Positions 1 through 5,555 of a DNA stretch of 7,054 bases are shown here, piece after piece. Under the pieces are notes generated by a model. It worked only from the letters and a program-made list of their open reading frames with translations, did no database searches and was not told the DNA's origin. The DNA is from an uncultured Microcaldota archaeon (GTDB taxonomy: Archaea > Micrarchaeota > Micrarchaeia > Anstonellales > Bilamarchaeaceae). The stretch lies in NCBI GenBank assembly GCA_903835325.1, contig CAILMU010000052.1, forward strand, positions 1-7,054, read 5' to 3'. Both the position numbers and the translations under genes were made by a program. The first letter of the stretch is position 1. Each line of letters opens with the position of its first letter.

Positions 1-936
1 GAGTCGGGCTTATACCCTGCATTGGAATCGATTGATGAAGCCAATATCAAAATAGTGAATTTGCTTGTTGAATGGGGCGGGGCTTTGATGGGCTTCATGC
101 ACGAGGCCAAACGCGTGGACAATGCATTAAGCCATGATAGAAAAGGGAAAAACAAGCAGCTGATGCAATTGGCCTCGCGAGGATTGGCGCTGGAGAAGGG
201 CGTCAAGATCGAGCTGGCTTTCCTGCAGAGCATCCAGGCCTCCCTGATGAATTTCGAGATATACAAGAGCGAGGTGCTCAATTGGCAGAACCGCTCTGGG
301 GACCTCTGCCCGCATGATGTCGAAGGATTGCTCGATTCCATCAAGAGGATCGAAAGCGTCTCCGACTTGCTTGTCACGAACCAGGGTGAATTGCGGGTGA
401 TAAAATCCTTCAGCGCTGATGCGAGAGCCCTGCTTCACACGACTCCGGAGGACCGCGCTGAGGAAATCCAAGAAAACCCTCTCTTGAAAAAATACCGCGA
501 TTTTCTGGTATTGAACACTGTCAGCACAAAGCATTTCATGCTGGAACCTGAGGAGATCTTCGCCCGGATGATGGATTCGGGCTACAGTGTATCGGTCGAA
601 GGTGATTGCTGGAAGCACCCCCTCCTCACCGAGAAGGAGATAGACACCCTCAGCAGGATGAGGCAGAACGGCCGCCCGATGCTGGAGAAACTGACCGGCA
701 GGTACAGCCTCGCTCTCAAGATGAAAAAGGACGGCATCGACCCGAAGGAGATACGGAGGCAGCTTGAATACGCCACCCACTTCGAATACAAGGGCGAGGC
801 GCACGATTGGCCAGCCCAGGAGATAAGGATAACCGGAAAAATCCCGCGCATCACACGGGTGCCCCGGAACCCCTGGGAGTTTGAAGGCGAGAGCGCACGG
901 CCATCCGAATACAAGACGCCCCCTCCGCTATATTGA
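1..936 (+). CDS. Unrecognised helix-rich protein, 5' end cut by window edge
   Basis: The frame is open from the first base to a TGA at 934-936, so the true start may lie outside the window. Inside it a TTG at 22 and an ATG at 88 are the first possible starts, and neither has a convincing ribosome binding site. I do not recognise the family. From the TTG the product is 304 residues with no signal peptide or membrane segment, so it is probably cytoplasmic. Residues 1-130 look mostly helical and charged. A middle part around residues 170-260 has short helical stretches rich in Lys, Glu and Arg that could be a helical DNA- or protein-binding unit, but no motif proves this. The tail is proline-rich and ends PPPLY. 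Only 28 bases separate it from the next gene, whose likely TATA box overlaps this stop codon. Coding is supported by length and by a coherent protein-like composition. Function is unknown. Confidence 0.7.
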   Translation, partial: ESGLYPALESIDEANIKIVNLLVEWGGALMGFMHEAKRVDNALSHDRKGKNKQLMQLASRGLALEKGVKIELAFLQSIQASLMNFEIYKSEVLNWQNRSGDLCPHDVEGLLDSIKRIESVSDLLVTNQGELRVIKSFSADARALLHTTPEDRAEEIQENPLLKKYRDFLVLNTVSTKHFMLEPEEIFARMMDSGYSVSVEGDCWKHPLLTEKEIDTLSRMRQNGRPMLEKLTGRYSLALKMKKDGIDPKEIRRQLEYATHFEYKGEAHDWPAQEIRITGKIPRITRVPRNPWEFEGESARPSEYKTPPPLY

Positions 937-937
937 T
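928..937 (+). promoter_or_regulatory. TATA box for the phosphoesterase-eS26-DUF1805 operon
   Basis: An AT-rich CTATATTGAT element overlaps the stop of the preceding gene and is centred about 32 bases before the ATG at 965. Archaeal TATA boxes lie about 26 bases before the transcription start, so the transcript would begin at or just before the ATG. This fits the lack of a Shine-Dalgarno sequence there and suggests leaderless translation. Confidence 0.45.
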
Positions 938-964
938 ATCTTTTACTTTCCAAATTATTTTCGT

Positions 965-1681
965 ATGAAGTTCCTCTACAACGCCCCTGCGATACTCCAC
1001 AAGGGAGCTATCATCGTCGGAGACACGCATTTCGGGATGGAAGGAAAGCTCAGGAGGCGCGGGATCTTCGACAACCAGTTCAGCCTCAGATTGTTCGAGC
1101 GGCTGAAGGCGCTTATCAATGACCACAAGGCGAAGAGACTCGTCCTTCTCGGGGATGTCAAGGAGGACATCACGATGCTCGACCCCACCACCCGCTCGAT
1201 ACTCTCGAAGCTTTCAATGCTCGCGCAAATCACGATAGTGCGCGGGAACCATGACGGTGGGATAGAAAAGGAAGGGGGCGCGAGGATTATAGATTCGGGG
1301 GGGTTCGTATATGAAGGGCTCGCACTCGCGCACGGACACTCATGGCCTGCGGACGAGCTGATGAAATGCAAGTACCTTATCTGCGGCCACCAGCATCCCA
1401 TGATAACGATGAGCGATACGCTTGGAGCAAGACACAGCGAGCCCGTGTGGCTTGTCGCTGATTGCGACGAGAAAAAACTGCTGGAGCGCTATCCGCACGC
1501 GAACAGGAAATTGAAGCTCGTTTTGATGCCCGCGTATAATCCGATGGTCGGATCCATGATAAATCACGTCGAAAAAACACATCTTGGCCCCGTTCTTAAC
1601 AACAATCTATTTAAACTAGATGATGCATTAGTATTCCGTTTGGATGGTTCGAGTCTGGGAAAACTCGGCAGGATAGAGTGA
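965..1681 (+). CDS. SbcD-related archaeal metallophosphoesterase
   Basis: A 238-residue calcineurin-like phosphoesterase. The metal-binding blocks are all visible in order: GDTHFG at 19-24, GDVKED at 63-68, GNHDG at 94-98, HGHS at 123-126 and GHQHP at 141-145. The Asp, His and Asn residues needed for a two-metal centre are therefore present. Size and motif spacing match the archaeal SbcD-related (MJ0037-like) group, which lacks the extra domains of the Mre11/SbcD nuclease. Its substrate is not established. No signal peptide or membrane segment is seen, so it should be cytosolic. I chose the ATG at 965 because the protein family begins close to it and a TATA box lies about 32 bases upstream; the frame stays open back to 881 but there overlaps the previous gene. 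It is the first gene of a tight operon with eS26 and DUF1805, which hints at a housekeeping role linked to nucleic acids or translation. Confidence 0.9.
   Translation: MKFLYNAPAILHKGAIIVGDTHFGMEGKLRRRGIFDNQFSLRLFERLKALINDHKAKRLVLLGDVKEDITMLDPTTRSILSKLSMLAQITIVRGNHDGGIEKEGGARIIDSGGFVYEGLALAHGHSWPADELMKCKYLICGHQHPMITMSDTLGARHSEPVWLVADCDEKKLLERYPHANRKLKLVLMPAYNPMVGSMINHVEKTHLGPVLNNNLFKLDDALVFRLDGSSLGKLGRIE
1605..1620 (+). promoter_or_regulatory. Possible internal promoter before eS26
   Basis: An AT-rich TCTATTTAAACTAGA patch lies inside the 3' end of the phosphoesterase gene, about 75 bases before the eS26 start. TCTA and TAGA form imperfect inverted ends around TTTAAA. It could give extra transcription of the ribosomal gene, but the encoded residues (LFKLD) also explain the base composition. 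Confidence 0.2.
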
Positions 1682-1687
1682 TGACCT

Positions 1688-1933
1688 ATGGGTACACGGC
1701 GCGGAAGAGAAAGGTTGGAGCGATGCGCATCGTGCGGAAGAGCCGTGCCACGCGCCAAAGCGGTTGAACACAGCAAAAGGACTCATTTTACTACTGATTT
1801 GAAAGAGGATAATGTCACATACACCGGTTTCTCTGATGTATATTACTGCATCAGCTGCGCGAAGCACAGGGGCATCTTCGAGATAAAGAAGAGGGAGAAC
1901 GCGCGCAAAAGAGAGAGGGAAATGTATGGATGA
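1688..1933 (+). CDS. rps26e: Small-subunit ribosomal protein eS26
   Basis: An 81-residue basic protein of the eS26 family, which sits on the 30S platform near the mRNA exit and the 3' end of 16S rRNA. Two zinc-knuckle pairs are clear: C13-x2-C16 in the block RCASCGRAVPR, and C54-x2-C57 in YYCISCAKHR. The C-terminal tail from residue 59 is rich in Lys, Arg and Glu, as in relatives. It is shorter than eukaryotic eS26, which is normal for archaea. The ATG at 1688 lies 6 bases after the phosphoesterase stop, and a GTGAT ribosome binding site at 1678-1682 overlaps that stop. The gene overlaps the next one by 8 bases, so translational coupling is likely. eS26 is patchily distributed among archaea and is missing from most Euryarchaeota, which makes it a useful lineage hint. 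Confidence 0.9.
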   Translation: MGTRRGRERLERCASCGRAVPRAKAVEHSKRTHFTTDLKEDNVTYTGFSDVYYCISCAKHRGIFEIKKRENARKREREMYG

Positions 1934-2219
1934 GATATGCTTCGAAGGCAAGAAGTATGTCGCATTGAAACATGACATCGGAAACCTACCACTCATTGTC
2001 GTGAAGGCGAAGAAAGGATACATCGCCTGCAGCTACATAGACAAGGAAACCGCTGAGAAGGTCGGCGACATCGCTGCATTCGTATCCGGCGTGAAAGACC
2101 TGGAAGACCTGAAACGGGCCAAGATAAGGATGGCGACCACCTGGGCCGAGGATCTGGGCATCCGCGAAGGCATGAGCGTGAAGAAGGCGCTCGAGCTGAT
2201 GGATGCTGTCCAGGAATAG
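1926..2219 (+). CDS. DUF1805 family protein
   Basis: A 97-residue protein whose sequence follows the DUF1805 family: a short N-terminal strand region, then LIVVKAKKGYIACSYI (residues 23-38), then a helix containing EKVGDIAAFVSGVKD, then a tail with AEDLGIREGMSVKKALEL. The invariant-looking GY(I/V)xCxY and LGIREGM blocks are the reason for the call. The family occurs in archaea and bacteria as a small oligomeric protein with a beta-rich N-terminus. Its biochemical role is unknown. There is no signal peptide. Its ATG at 1926 lies inside the eS26 gene, with a GAGAGAGGGA ribosome binding site at 1911-1920 and a 5-base spacer. It is the last gene of the operon. Cotranscription with eS26 suggests, but does not show, a link to translation. 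Confidence 0.88.
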   Translation: MDEICFEGKKYVALKHDIGNLPLIVVKAKKGYIACSYIDKETAEKVGDIAAFVSGVKDLEDLKRAKIRMATTWAEDLGIREGMSVKKALELMDAVQE

Positions 2220-2271
2220 ATCGGGCAAAAGACCATTATAAAGCGGACCAAGGATATGCGCGCATGTTTCT

Positions 2272-2305
2272 ATCCCGGGGCAGCGTTAGCGCGCGCTGAT
2301 GGGAT
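2272..2305. other. Intergenic two-part hairpin between convergent genes
   Basis: ATCCC (2272-2276) pairs with GGGAT (2301-2305) and CAGCG (2281-2285) pairs with CGCTG (2294-2298), separated by an internal loop of GGGG opposite AT and closed by an 8-base loop. On the plus strand a T-rich stretch follows at 2325-2334; on the minus strand a TTTT lies at 2226-2229. It could slow or end transcripts from both sides, or be the body of a short RNA, since a TATA-like ATTATAAA lies at 2235-2242. Confidence 0.4.
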
Positions 2306-2324
2306 TTGCGGGCGATCGAGAATC

Positions 2325-2334
2325 TTGTTTTTCT
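2325..2334 (+). terminator. T-rich terminator after the DUF1805 operon
   Basis: TTGTTTTTCT lies about 105 bases after the DUF1805 stop and just before the end of the convergent minus-strand gene. Archaeal RNA polymerase commonly stops at runs of five or more T. The call rests on this T-run and the convergent context only. Confidence 0.35.
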
Positions 2335-2335
2335 C

Positions 2336-2884
2336 TTATCTCGTTTTGTTGTTTATCCTCAGCGCCCCGAAAGCTATGAGGGGCAGGATGAACACCATGT
2401 TGCACAGGCTGTCGTTCGTGATTCCGCTGCTCCAGTTGTTCTGCATCTGTATGATCGCATGGGTCTTTGCAGCCCCGTCCGTGCACAGTTCCTTGCTGGA
2501 CTGGTCGCCGAAAAGGGTCGTGCTCACATCGTTGCGGGAATCCGCGATATCGGTGCAGACATCCGGGTTCCCTGAGATGCGGGCCACATCGAAAAGGCAA
2601 CTGTCCCTCTCGGTCTGGGCCCGGTAGCCGATATCGTTTCCGGAATTGGTTCCGGTGCCGAAAAGCTGGTAGATGGAATCGCATATCTGCCGCCCGGAAT
2701 TGCCCTGGTCGGTGGAACCGACGCCGAGATAGGCAGCGGTTATCGCGGCCGTATGGTAGCAGGATATGCGCTGGGATATGAGGGGCATCGTATCGCACTG
2801 CGCCGTGGTCGTGAGGCCGAGGGCGCCGCTGAGGGCAAAGCAAATCAGGATGAGCGCAAGCATTATCAGGTGCGGGCCGCGCAT
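2336..2884 (-). CDS. Secreted or membrane-anchored cysteine-rich protein
   Basis: Starting at the ATG at 2884 the product has 182 residues. Residues 5-24 form a hydrophobic signal or anchor segment (LIMLALILICFALSG core), followed by a polar region rich in Asn, Ser, Thr and Gly. A second hydrophobic stretch at 163-175 lies just before the basic tail RINNKTR. This layout suggests a protein mostly outside the cell with a C-terminal anchor. Cysteines at 30, 42, 68, 96, 110, 134 and 161 are spread through the outer part. The pattern SC(Y/L)xxxA...VCxDI recurs, typical of disulfide-bonded helical hairpins. The ATG at 2917 in the same frame would overlap tbp by 26 bases and put a basic stretch before the signal, so I prefer 2884, which is 7 bases after the tbp stop. 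The gene is probably cotranscribed with tbp. I recognise no named family. Confidence 0.75.
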   Translation of the reverse strand: MRGPHLIMLALILICFALSGALGLTTTAQCDTMPLISQRISCYHTAAITAAYLGVGSTDQGNSGRQICDSIYQLFGTGTNSGNDIGYRAQTERDSCLFDVARISGNPDVCTDIADSRNDVSTTLFGDQSSKELCTDGAAKTHAIIQMQNNWSSGITNDSLCNMVFILPLIAFGALRINNKTR

Positions 2885-2891
2885 ATCCGAT

Positions 2892-3467
2892 TCAACCCTT
2901 CTTGGCTTTCTCGGCATATGGTTTGAGGAGCGCCTTGGCTTTTATCAAGACCGTCGCGATGTCCTTCTCGGTTTTCGCCCCTGCGCAGATGACTTTCCCG
3001 TTCTTGAAGAGGAGGAGCGAGACTTTCGGCTCCTTGAATTTCAGGATGGCGCCGGGGAACTGCTCTGGCTCGTATTCCACGTCTTTGAGCTTATATGCGA
3101 TCCGATACAGGTCGAGCTCCATGCCGAGCGATGCTGACGCGACGATGTTGGTTATGTCTATCTTGGGCTTCTTGGTTTTCGTTATCCGTTTCGCATAAGG
3201 CGTGAGCATCTTTATCGTCTTGTCGATCGTTTTCTCGATCATGTCGCGCTTCTTGCACCCTACGCAGACGACCTTGCCGTTCTTGAACAAGAGAAGGGAG
3301 GCTTTGGGCTCCTTGAATTTCAGGATGGCGCCGGGGAACTGCTCTGGCTCGTACTCGATCTCCTTGATCTTGTTCGCGAGGGCGTAGAGGTCGAGCTCGA
3401 GGCCCAGCGATGCTGATGCTACCATGTTCGTGATGACGAATTCGGGTTTATGTGCCAAAAATACCAC
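2892..3467 (-). CDS. tbp: TATA-binding protein (TBP)
   Basis: A 191-residue TBP that binds TATA boxes and recruits TFB and RNA polymerase. It is two saddle halves (about residues 11-93 and 104-186). Each half carries NxVASASLG, EYEPEQFPGAILKFKEPK and SLLLFKNGKV. The DNA-kinking phenylalanines are present in both halves (F44/F61 and F137/F154). The halves match at 55 of 83 positions, unusually high, and share a 47-bp identical DNA stretch. The usual FSSGK block reads FKNGK in both halves. The start is uncertain: GTG at 3467, or TTG at 3458, which is preceded by GGTGGT at 3468-3463 with a 4-base spacer. The last residues are Lys-rich rather than the acidic tail of some archaeal TBPs. It is divergent from eL21 and followed closely by a secreted protein gene. 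Confidence 0.96.
   Translation of the reverse strand: MVFLAHKPEFVITNMVASASLGLELDLYALANKIKEIEYEPEQFPGAILKFKEPKASLLLFKNGKVVCVGCKKRDMIEKTIDKTIKMLTPYAKRITKTKKPKIDITNIVASASLGMELDLYRIAYKLKDVEYEPEQFPGAILKFKEPKVSLLLFKNGKVICAGAKTEKDIATVLIKAKALLKPYAEKAKKG
3028..3074. repeat. 47-bp direct repeat inside tbp, copy in second half
   Basis: The bases here are identical to 3307-3353, exactly 279 bp (93 codons) away and in the same frame. It encodes the start of the conserved block from Y132 to P147 in the second saddle half. Both flanks diverge at once on one side (GAA versus GAG) and more slowly on the other. Confidence 0.9.
3307..3353. repeat. 47-bp direct repeat inside tbp, copy in first half
   Basis: This is the partner of 3028-3074, encoding Y39 to P54 of the first saddle half. 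Perfect identity at third codon positions over 15 codons is more than protein conservation needs and suggests recent intragenic gene conversion. Confidence 0.9.
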
Positions 3468-3469
3468 CT

Positions 3470-3512
3470 ATATATAAGTATTTATAAAGGCTGAACGCCT
3501 TTTAAATATATT
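3470..3512 (-). promoter_or_regulatory. tbp promoter with tandem TATA-like boxes
   Basis: Reading the minus strand, there are at least three TATA-like patches upstream of tbp: AATATATTTAAAA around 3511-3499, TTTATAAATA around 3488-3479 and TTATATATA around 3477-3469. The first would start transcription near 3478 and give a short leader containing GGTGG. The second would start it near 3457, close to the TTG at 3458, as a leaderless message. Boxes this close to the start could be bound by TBP itself and block its own synthesis, but that is inference. Confidence 0.5.
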
Positions 3513-3563
3513 GTATTTATATAGGGGGACCAAGGCACGTCGGTATAGCGCCTCATCCATGGC

Positions 3564-3573
3564 GTTTATAAAC
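3564..3573 (+). promoter_or_regulatory. TATA box for eL21-rpoF-DUF655 operon
   Basis: GTTTATAAAC is a perfect 10-bp palindrome containing a consensus-like TTTATAAA. A start about 26 bases downstream falls near 3595, giving a leader of about 50 bases before the eL21 ATG at 3649. A second AT-rich patch at 3501-3523 could drive a further upstream start near 3525-3546. Confidence 0.5.
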
Positions 3574-3607
3574 ACTTTCGCGCATCATCTCCCTGAATAG
3601 CTGAACA

Positions 3608-3627
3608 ACCCCACTCTAGTTCGGGGT
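3608..3627 (+). promoter_or_regulatory. Hairpin in the eL21 leader
   Basis: ACCCC (3608-3612) can pair with GGGGT (3623-3627) around a 10-base loop. It lies within the predicted leader, 21 bases before the eL21 start, and could be a ribosomal-protein autoregulatory site or a weak attenuator. Five base pairs alone are weak evidence. Confidence 0.25.
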
Positions 3628-3648
3628 CTAATGCTTCATGTGATATCC

Positions 3649-3927
3649 ATGGTCAAACCTTCAAGAGGAGCTATGAGCGGCAGGACGAGGAAGCTCAAGG
3701 GCAAGAGCATTGTGAGCGTCGCGAAGTTCATGACGGAATTCAACCTAGGCGACAAGATCGTGATAACGCCGAGAGCGAAAAACATAGGTATGCCGCATCT
3801 GCGGTATGCCAACAGGCATGGCATAGTCATGGAGAAGAGAGGCACGAGCTACGTGGTCGAGGTGAAGGACCTCAAATCGAAGAAGCTGGTCGTCGTGAGC
3901 CCGATCCACCTGACCTTGTGCAAATAG
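3649..3927 (+). CDS. rpl21e: Large-subunit ribosomal protein eL21
   Basis: A 92-residue basic protein of the archaeal/eukaryotic eL21 family, an SH3-like barrel protein on the 50S subunit near 5S rRNA. The diagnostic blocks are present: a basic N-terminus with RTRKLKGK, the segment EFNLGDKIVI, the segment KNIGMPHLRYANRHGIVMEKRG (in two parts), and YVVEVKD followed by VVVSPIHL. I chose the ATG at 3649 (MVKPSRG) rather than the in-frame ATG at 3631, because GTGAT at 3640-3644 gives a good ribosome binding site 4 bases upstream and relatives start here. The gene opens an operon with rpoF 12 bases downstream. A leader of about 50 bases with a small hairpin may allow regulation. Confidence 0.94.
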   Translation: MVKPSRGAMSGRTRKLKGKSIVSVAKFMTEFNLGDKIVITPRAKNIGMPHLRYANRHGIVMEKRGTSYVVEVKDLKSKKLVVVSPIHLTLCK

Positions 3928-3939
3928 AGGTGAAGAATC

Positions 3940-4257
3940 ATGGAGATCAAATCATCCAAACCTATTCCCCTGGCCGAGGCCAAGGATATCCTAGCCGAGA
4001 GGAGCAAGGATTCTGAGATGGGCTACGAGCAGAGCCAGGCCCTGGAGAACATGGAGAGGTACACCGGGAGCGACCTGGACAAGGTCAAGAAGCTCGTTTC
4101 CGCCATCATGGAGAACAAGAAGATAAGCAAAGAGGCGGCGATCAAGATAGTGGACGTAGGCTCCGATAACCCTTCCACGATTAAGGCGATACTTTCCAAG
4201 GACAAGACCGATATTTCCGAAGAGGAGATGCAACAGATTATAAAGGACATAGCATAA
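3940..4257 (+). CDS. rpoF: RNA polymerase subunit Rpo4 (RpoF)
   Basis: A 105-residue Rpo4 protein, the archaeal counterpart of eukaryotic Rpb4. With Rpo7 it forms the stalk that binds the nascent RNA and helps promoter opening and termination. Visible family marks are IPLAEAKDIL near residue 9, the helix with YEQSQALENMERYT at 29-42, and the HRDC-like C-terminal part with ISKEAAIKIVDV and the acidic SEEEMQQIIKDI end. The length is normal for the family. The ribosome binding site GAGGTGA at 3927-3933 overlaps the eL21 stop, with a 6-base spacer. The order eL21-rpoF-DUF655 is conserved in many archaea and independently supports all three calls. The Rpo7 partner gene is not in this window. Confidence 0.94.
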   Translation: MEIKSSKPIPLAEAKDILAERSKDSEMGYEQSQALENMERYTGSDLDKVKKLVSAIMENKKISKEAAIKIVDVGSDNPSTIKAILSKDKTDISEEEMQQIIKDIA

Positions 4258-4268
4258 GGGGGATGGAT

Positions 4269-4835
4269 ATGGAGGACTACGCATGGGTGATAGAGTACAT
4301 GCCGCTAGGTCACTCCGAAGCATTGCGCAGGGAGGCGGCGGTCCAGCTCCTTGGCGTGCGGTATTTCACGCTCCTTGAGGCTACTATAGACCCGGCCTCC
4401 AACATCGTTCTCGGCCAGAAGGTATGCGTCGGCAAGGAAGGCAGGAAAGAGGTCACGCACATCAAGGGAAGGCTGAATTATTCCGACCTCACAAACGGCG
4501 CGCGCGAATTCCTGCCGGGCATGCTCAGGAAGGCCGTCGAGGAGAGGGAAGCTGATTTCATAGCATTCATCAACAACGCCAAACCAATCTCGATCCGCGT
4601 GCACACCCTGGACCTCCTGCCGGGGATAGGCAAGAAGAATATGGAGATGCTCCTGAAAGAGAGGGAGATAAAGCCGTTCGAGACCTTCCCGGACCTGCAC
4701 AAACGCGTGCCTTCGCTCGTGGACCCGATCGGGATATTCGCGCACAGGATAACGAACGAGCTCGAGGGGAAGGAGAAATACTACTTGTTCACGAAACCGC
4801 CGGCGGCCCTCATGCCGAAGCCGGGCTACCGGTAA
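4269..4835 (+). CDS. DUF655 predicted nucleic-acid-binding protein
   Basis: A 188-residue archaeal DUF655 (COG1491) protein, thought to bind RNA. From the ATG at 4269 it starts MEDYAWVIEYMP, as relatives do. A beta-rich OB-fold-like part spans about residues 25-75, a helical linker follows, and a helix-hairpin-helix motif lies at 113-133 with LDLLPGIGKKN as its core. The C-terminal part contains VDPIGIFAHRITNELEG and ends in a Pro-rich tail. Two starts are possible: ATG 4263 and ATG 4269. The run AGGGGG at 4257-4262 sits 6 bases before 4269 and directly against 4263, so I prefer 4269. It follows rpoF with about 11 bases between. In many archaea the next gene is the rRNA dimethylase ksgA; here a LUD gene follows instead. 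Confidence 0.9.
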   Translation: MEDYAWVIEYMPLGHSEALRREAAVQLLGVRYFTLLEATIDPASNIVLGQKVCVGKEGRKEVTHIKGRLNYSDLTNGAREFLPGMLRKAVEEREADFIAFINNAKPISIRVHTLDLLPGIGKKNMEMLLKEREIKPFETFPDLHKRVPSLVDPIGIFAHRITNELEGKEKYYLFTKPPAALMPKPGYR

Positions 4836-4850
4836 TTTTCTTCCATAGCC

Positions 4851-4871
4851 AGCGATTTTCAGTTAGCGATT
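4851..4871. repeat. Short direct repeat AGCGATT upstream of the LUD gene
   Basis: AGCGATT occurs at 4851-4857 and 4865-4871, 14 bases apart, in the 49-base gap before the LUD gene. It could be an operator half-site pair or chance. A T-rich stretch just after the DUF655 stop (TTTTCTT at 4836-4842) may end the upstream operon. Confidence 0.2.
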
Positions 4872-4884
4872 ATTGGGGATTCCT

Positions 4885-5493
4885 ATGGACTGGGACACGC
4901 TTGCGGACGATAAGACGCTGGAGAAGACGGCGAAAGCGCTTGCTGAGCGGGGATTCGGAGTTATCATCGTAAAAGACCGAAATGACGCCAAGGCGAAATT
5001 GTTCGAGCTCCTGCCGATCGGGAGCGAGATTCTCGAGAATAGCTCCACTACACTCGATGAGATAGGCGTGGGCGAAGAATTGGGGAAGGGCGGGCGGTAC
5101 GTTTCAATCCGTAAAAAAATCACTTCTATTAACGACAAGGGCGAGCGCGACAAGGCGCGCAGAGCCTCAGCAACATGCGATTATGCGATAGGGAGCGTGC
5201 AAGCGATAACACAAGATGGCGAGGTGCTGGTAGCTTCGCAGTCGGGAAGCAATATCGCGCCATACGCGTTCTGCGCGAAGAACGTGGTGTGGGTGGCCGG
5301 GACAAATAAAATCGTCAAAGACAGGGATAAGGGGATACGCAGGCTGTATGAGCACTGCCTTGTCTTGGAGAACGAGCGGGCGAAGAGGGTCTATGGCTTC
5401 CCGAGCTCCCTGAACAAGATGCTGATACTGGAGAAGGAGCCGAACCCGGGAAGGATAAAACTTATTTTAGTCAAGGAGAAGCTGGGGTTCTAG
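4885..5493 (+). CDS. LUD domain protein (LutC/YkgG-like)
   Basis: A 202-residue protein covering one LUD domain (formerly DUF162). In bacteria LutC works with the iron-sulfur proteins LutA and LutB in L-lactate oxidation, but many archaeal single LUD proteins have no known role. Family marks are GFGVIIVKDRNDAKAKL at about 23-39, GSEILENSSTTLDEIG at 46-61, and the best conserved block ASQSGSNIAPYAF, then VVWVAGTNKIV at 134-144. An AF-C-A site replaces the usual AFGA. There is no signal peptide, so it is cytosolic. I chose the ATG at 4885, preceded by GGGGAT at 4875-4880; a TTG at 4873 in frame lacks support. No lutA, lutB, lactate permease or regulator is near, so lactate use cannot be inferred. 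It may be its own unit or read through from DUF655. Confidence 0.88.
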   Translation: MDWDTLADDKTLEKTAKALAERGFGVIIVKDRNDAKAKLFELLPIGSEILENSSTTLDEIGVGEELGKGGRYVSIRKKITSINDKGERDKARRASATCDYAIGSVQAITQDGEVLVASQSGSNIAPYAFCAKNVVWVAGTNKIVKDRDKGIRRLYEHCLVLENERAKRVYGFPSSLNKMLILEKEPNPGRIKLILVKEKLGF

Positions 5494-5520
5494 GGAGAGA
5501 TCACCGCGGGCTGGAAAATC

Positions 5521-5530
5521 TATATTTTTA
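5521..5530 (+). promoter_or_regulatory. TATA box for the exported GxxH protein gene
   Basis: TATATTTTTA is centred about 30 bases before the ATG at 5556. The predicted transcription start falls at or a few bases before the ATG, and no GGTGA-type site precedes it, so a leaderless message is likely. The T5 run within it could also help end transcription of the LUD gene. Confidence 0.55.
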
Positions 5531-5555
5531 AACACTACTTGACACAATCGAATCC

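Noticed and set aside
127..804. 225-residue open frame on the minus strand inside the first gene
   Set aside because: It is a GC-driven shadow of the plus-strand gene. The product has no family features, and the plus frame is longer, continues to the window edge and looks protein-like.
2256..2627. Hydrophobic 123-residue open frame on the plus strand
   Set aside because: It is antisense to the secreted cysteine protein. Its hydrophobic look comes from reading the complement of that gene, and the minus frame has a proper signal, regular cysteines and an operon position.
2286..2843. 185-residue minus-strand frame rich in Arg, His and Pro
   Set aside because: It is a frame-shifted shadow of the secreted protein, with the unnatural composition typical of such shadows.
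3524..3600. Complete tRNA after the AT-rich patch upstream of eL21
   Set aside because: A D-arm-like hairpin is visible, but U8, A14, a clear anticodon arm, a TTCRANY loop and a 3' strand matching GGGGGAC are all missing.
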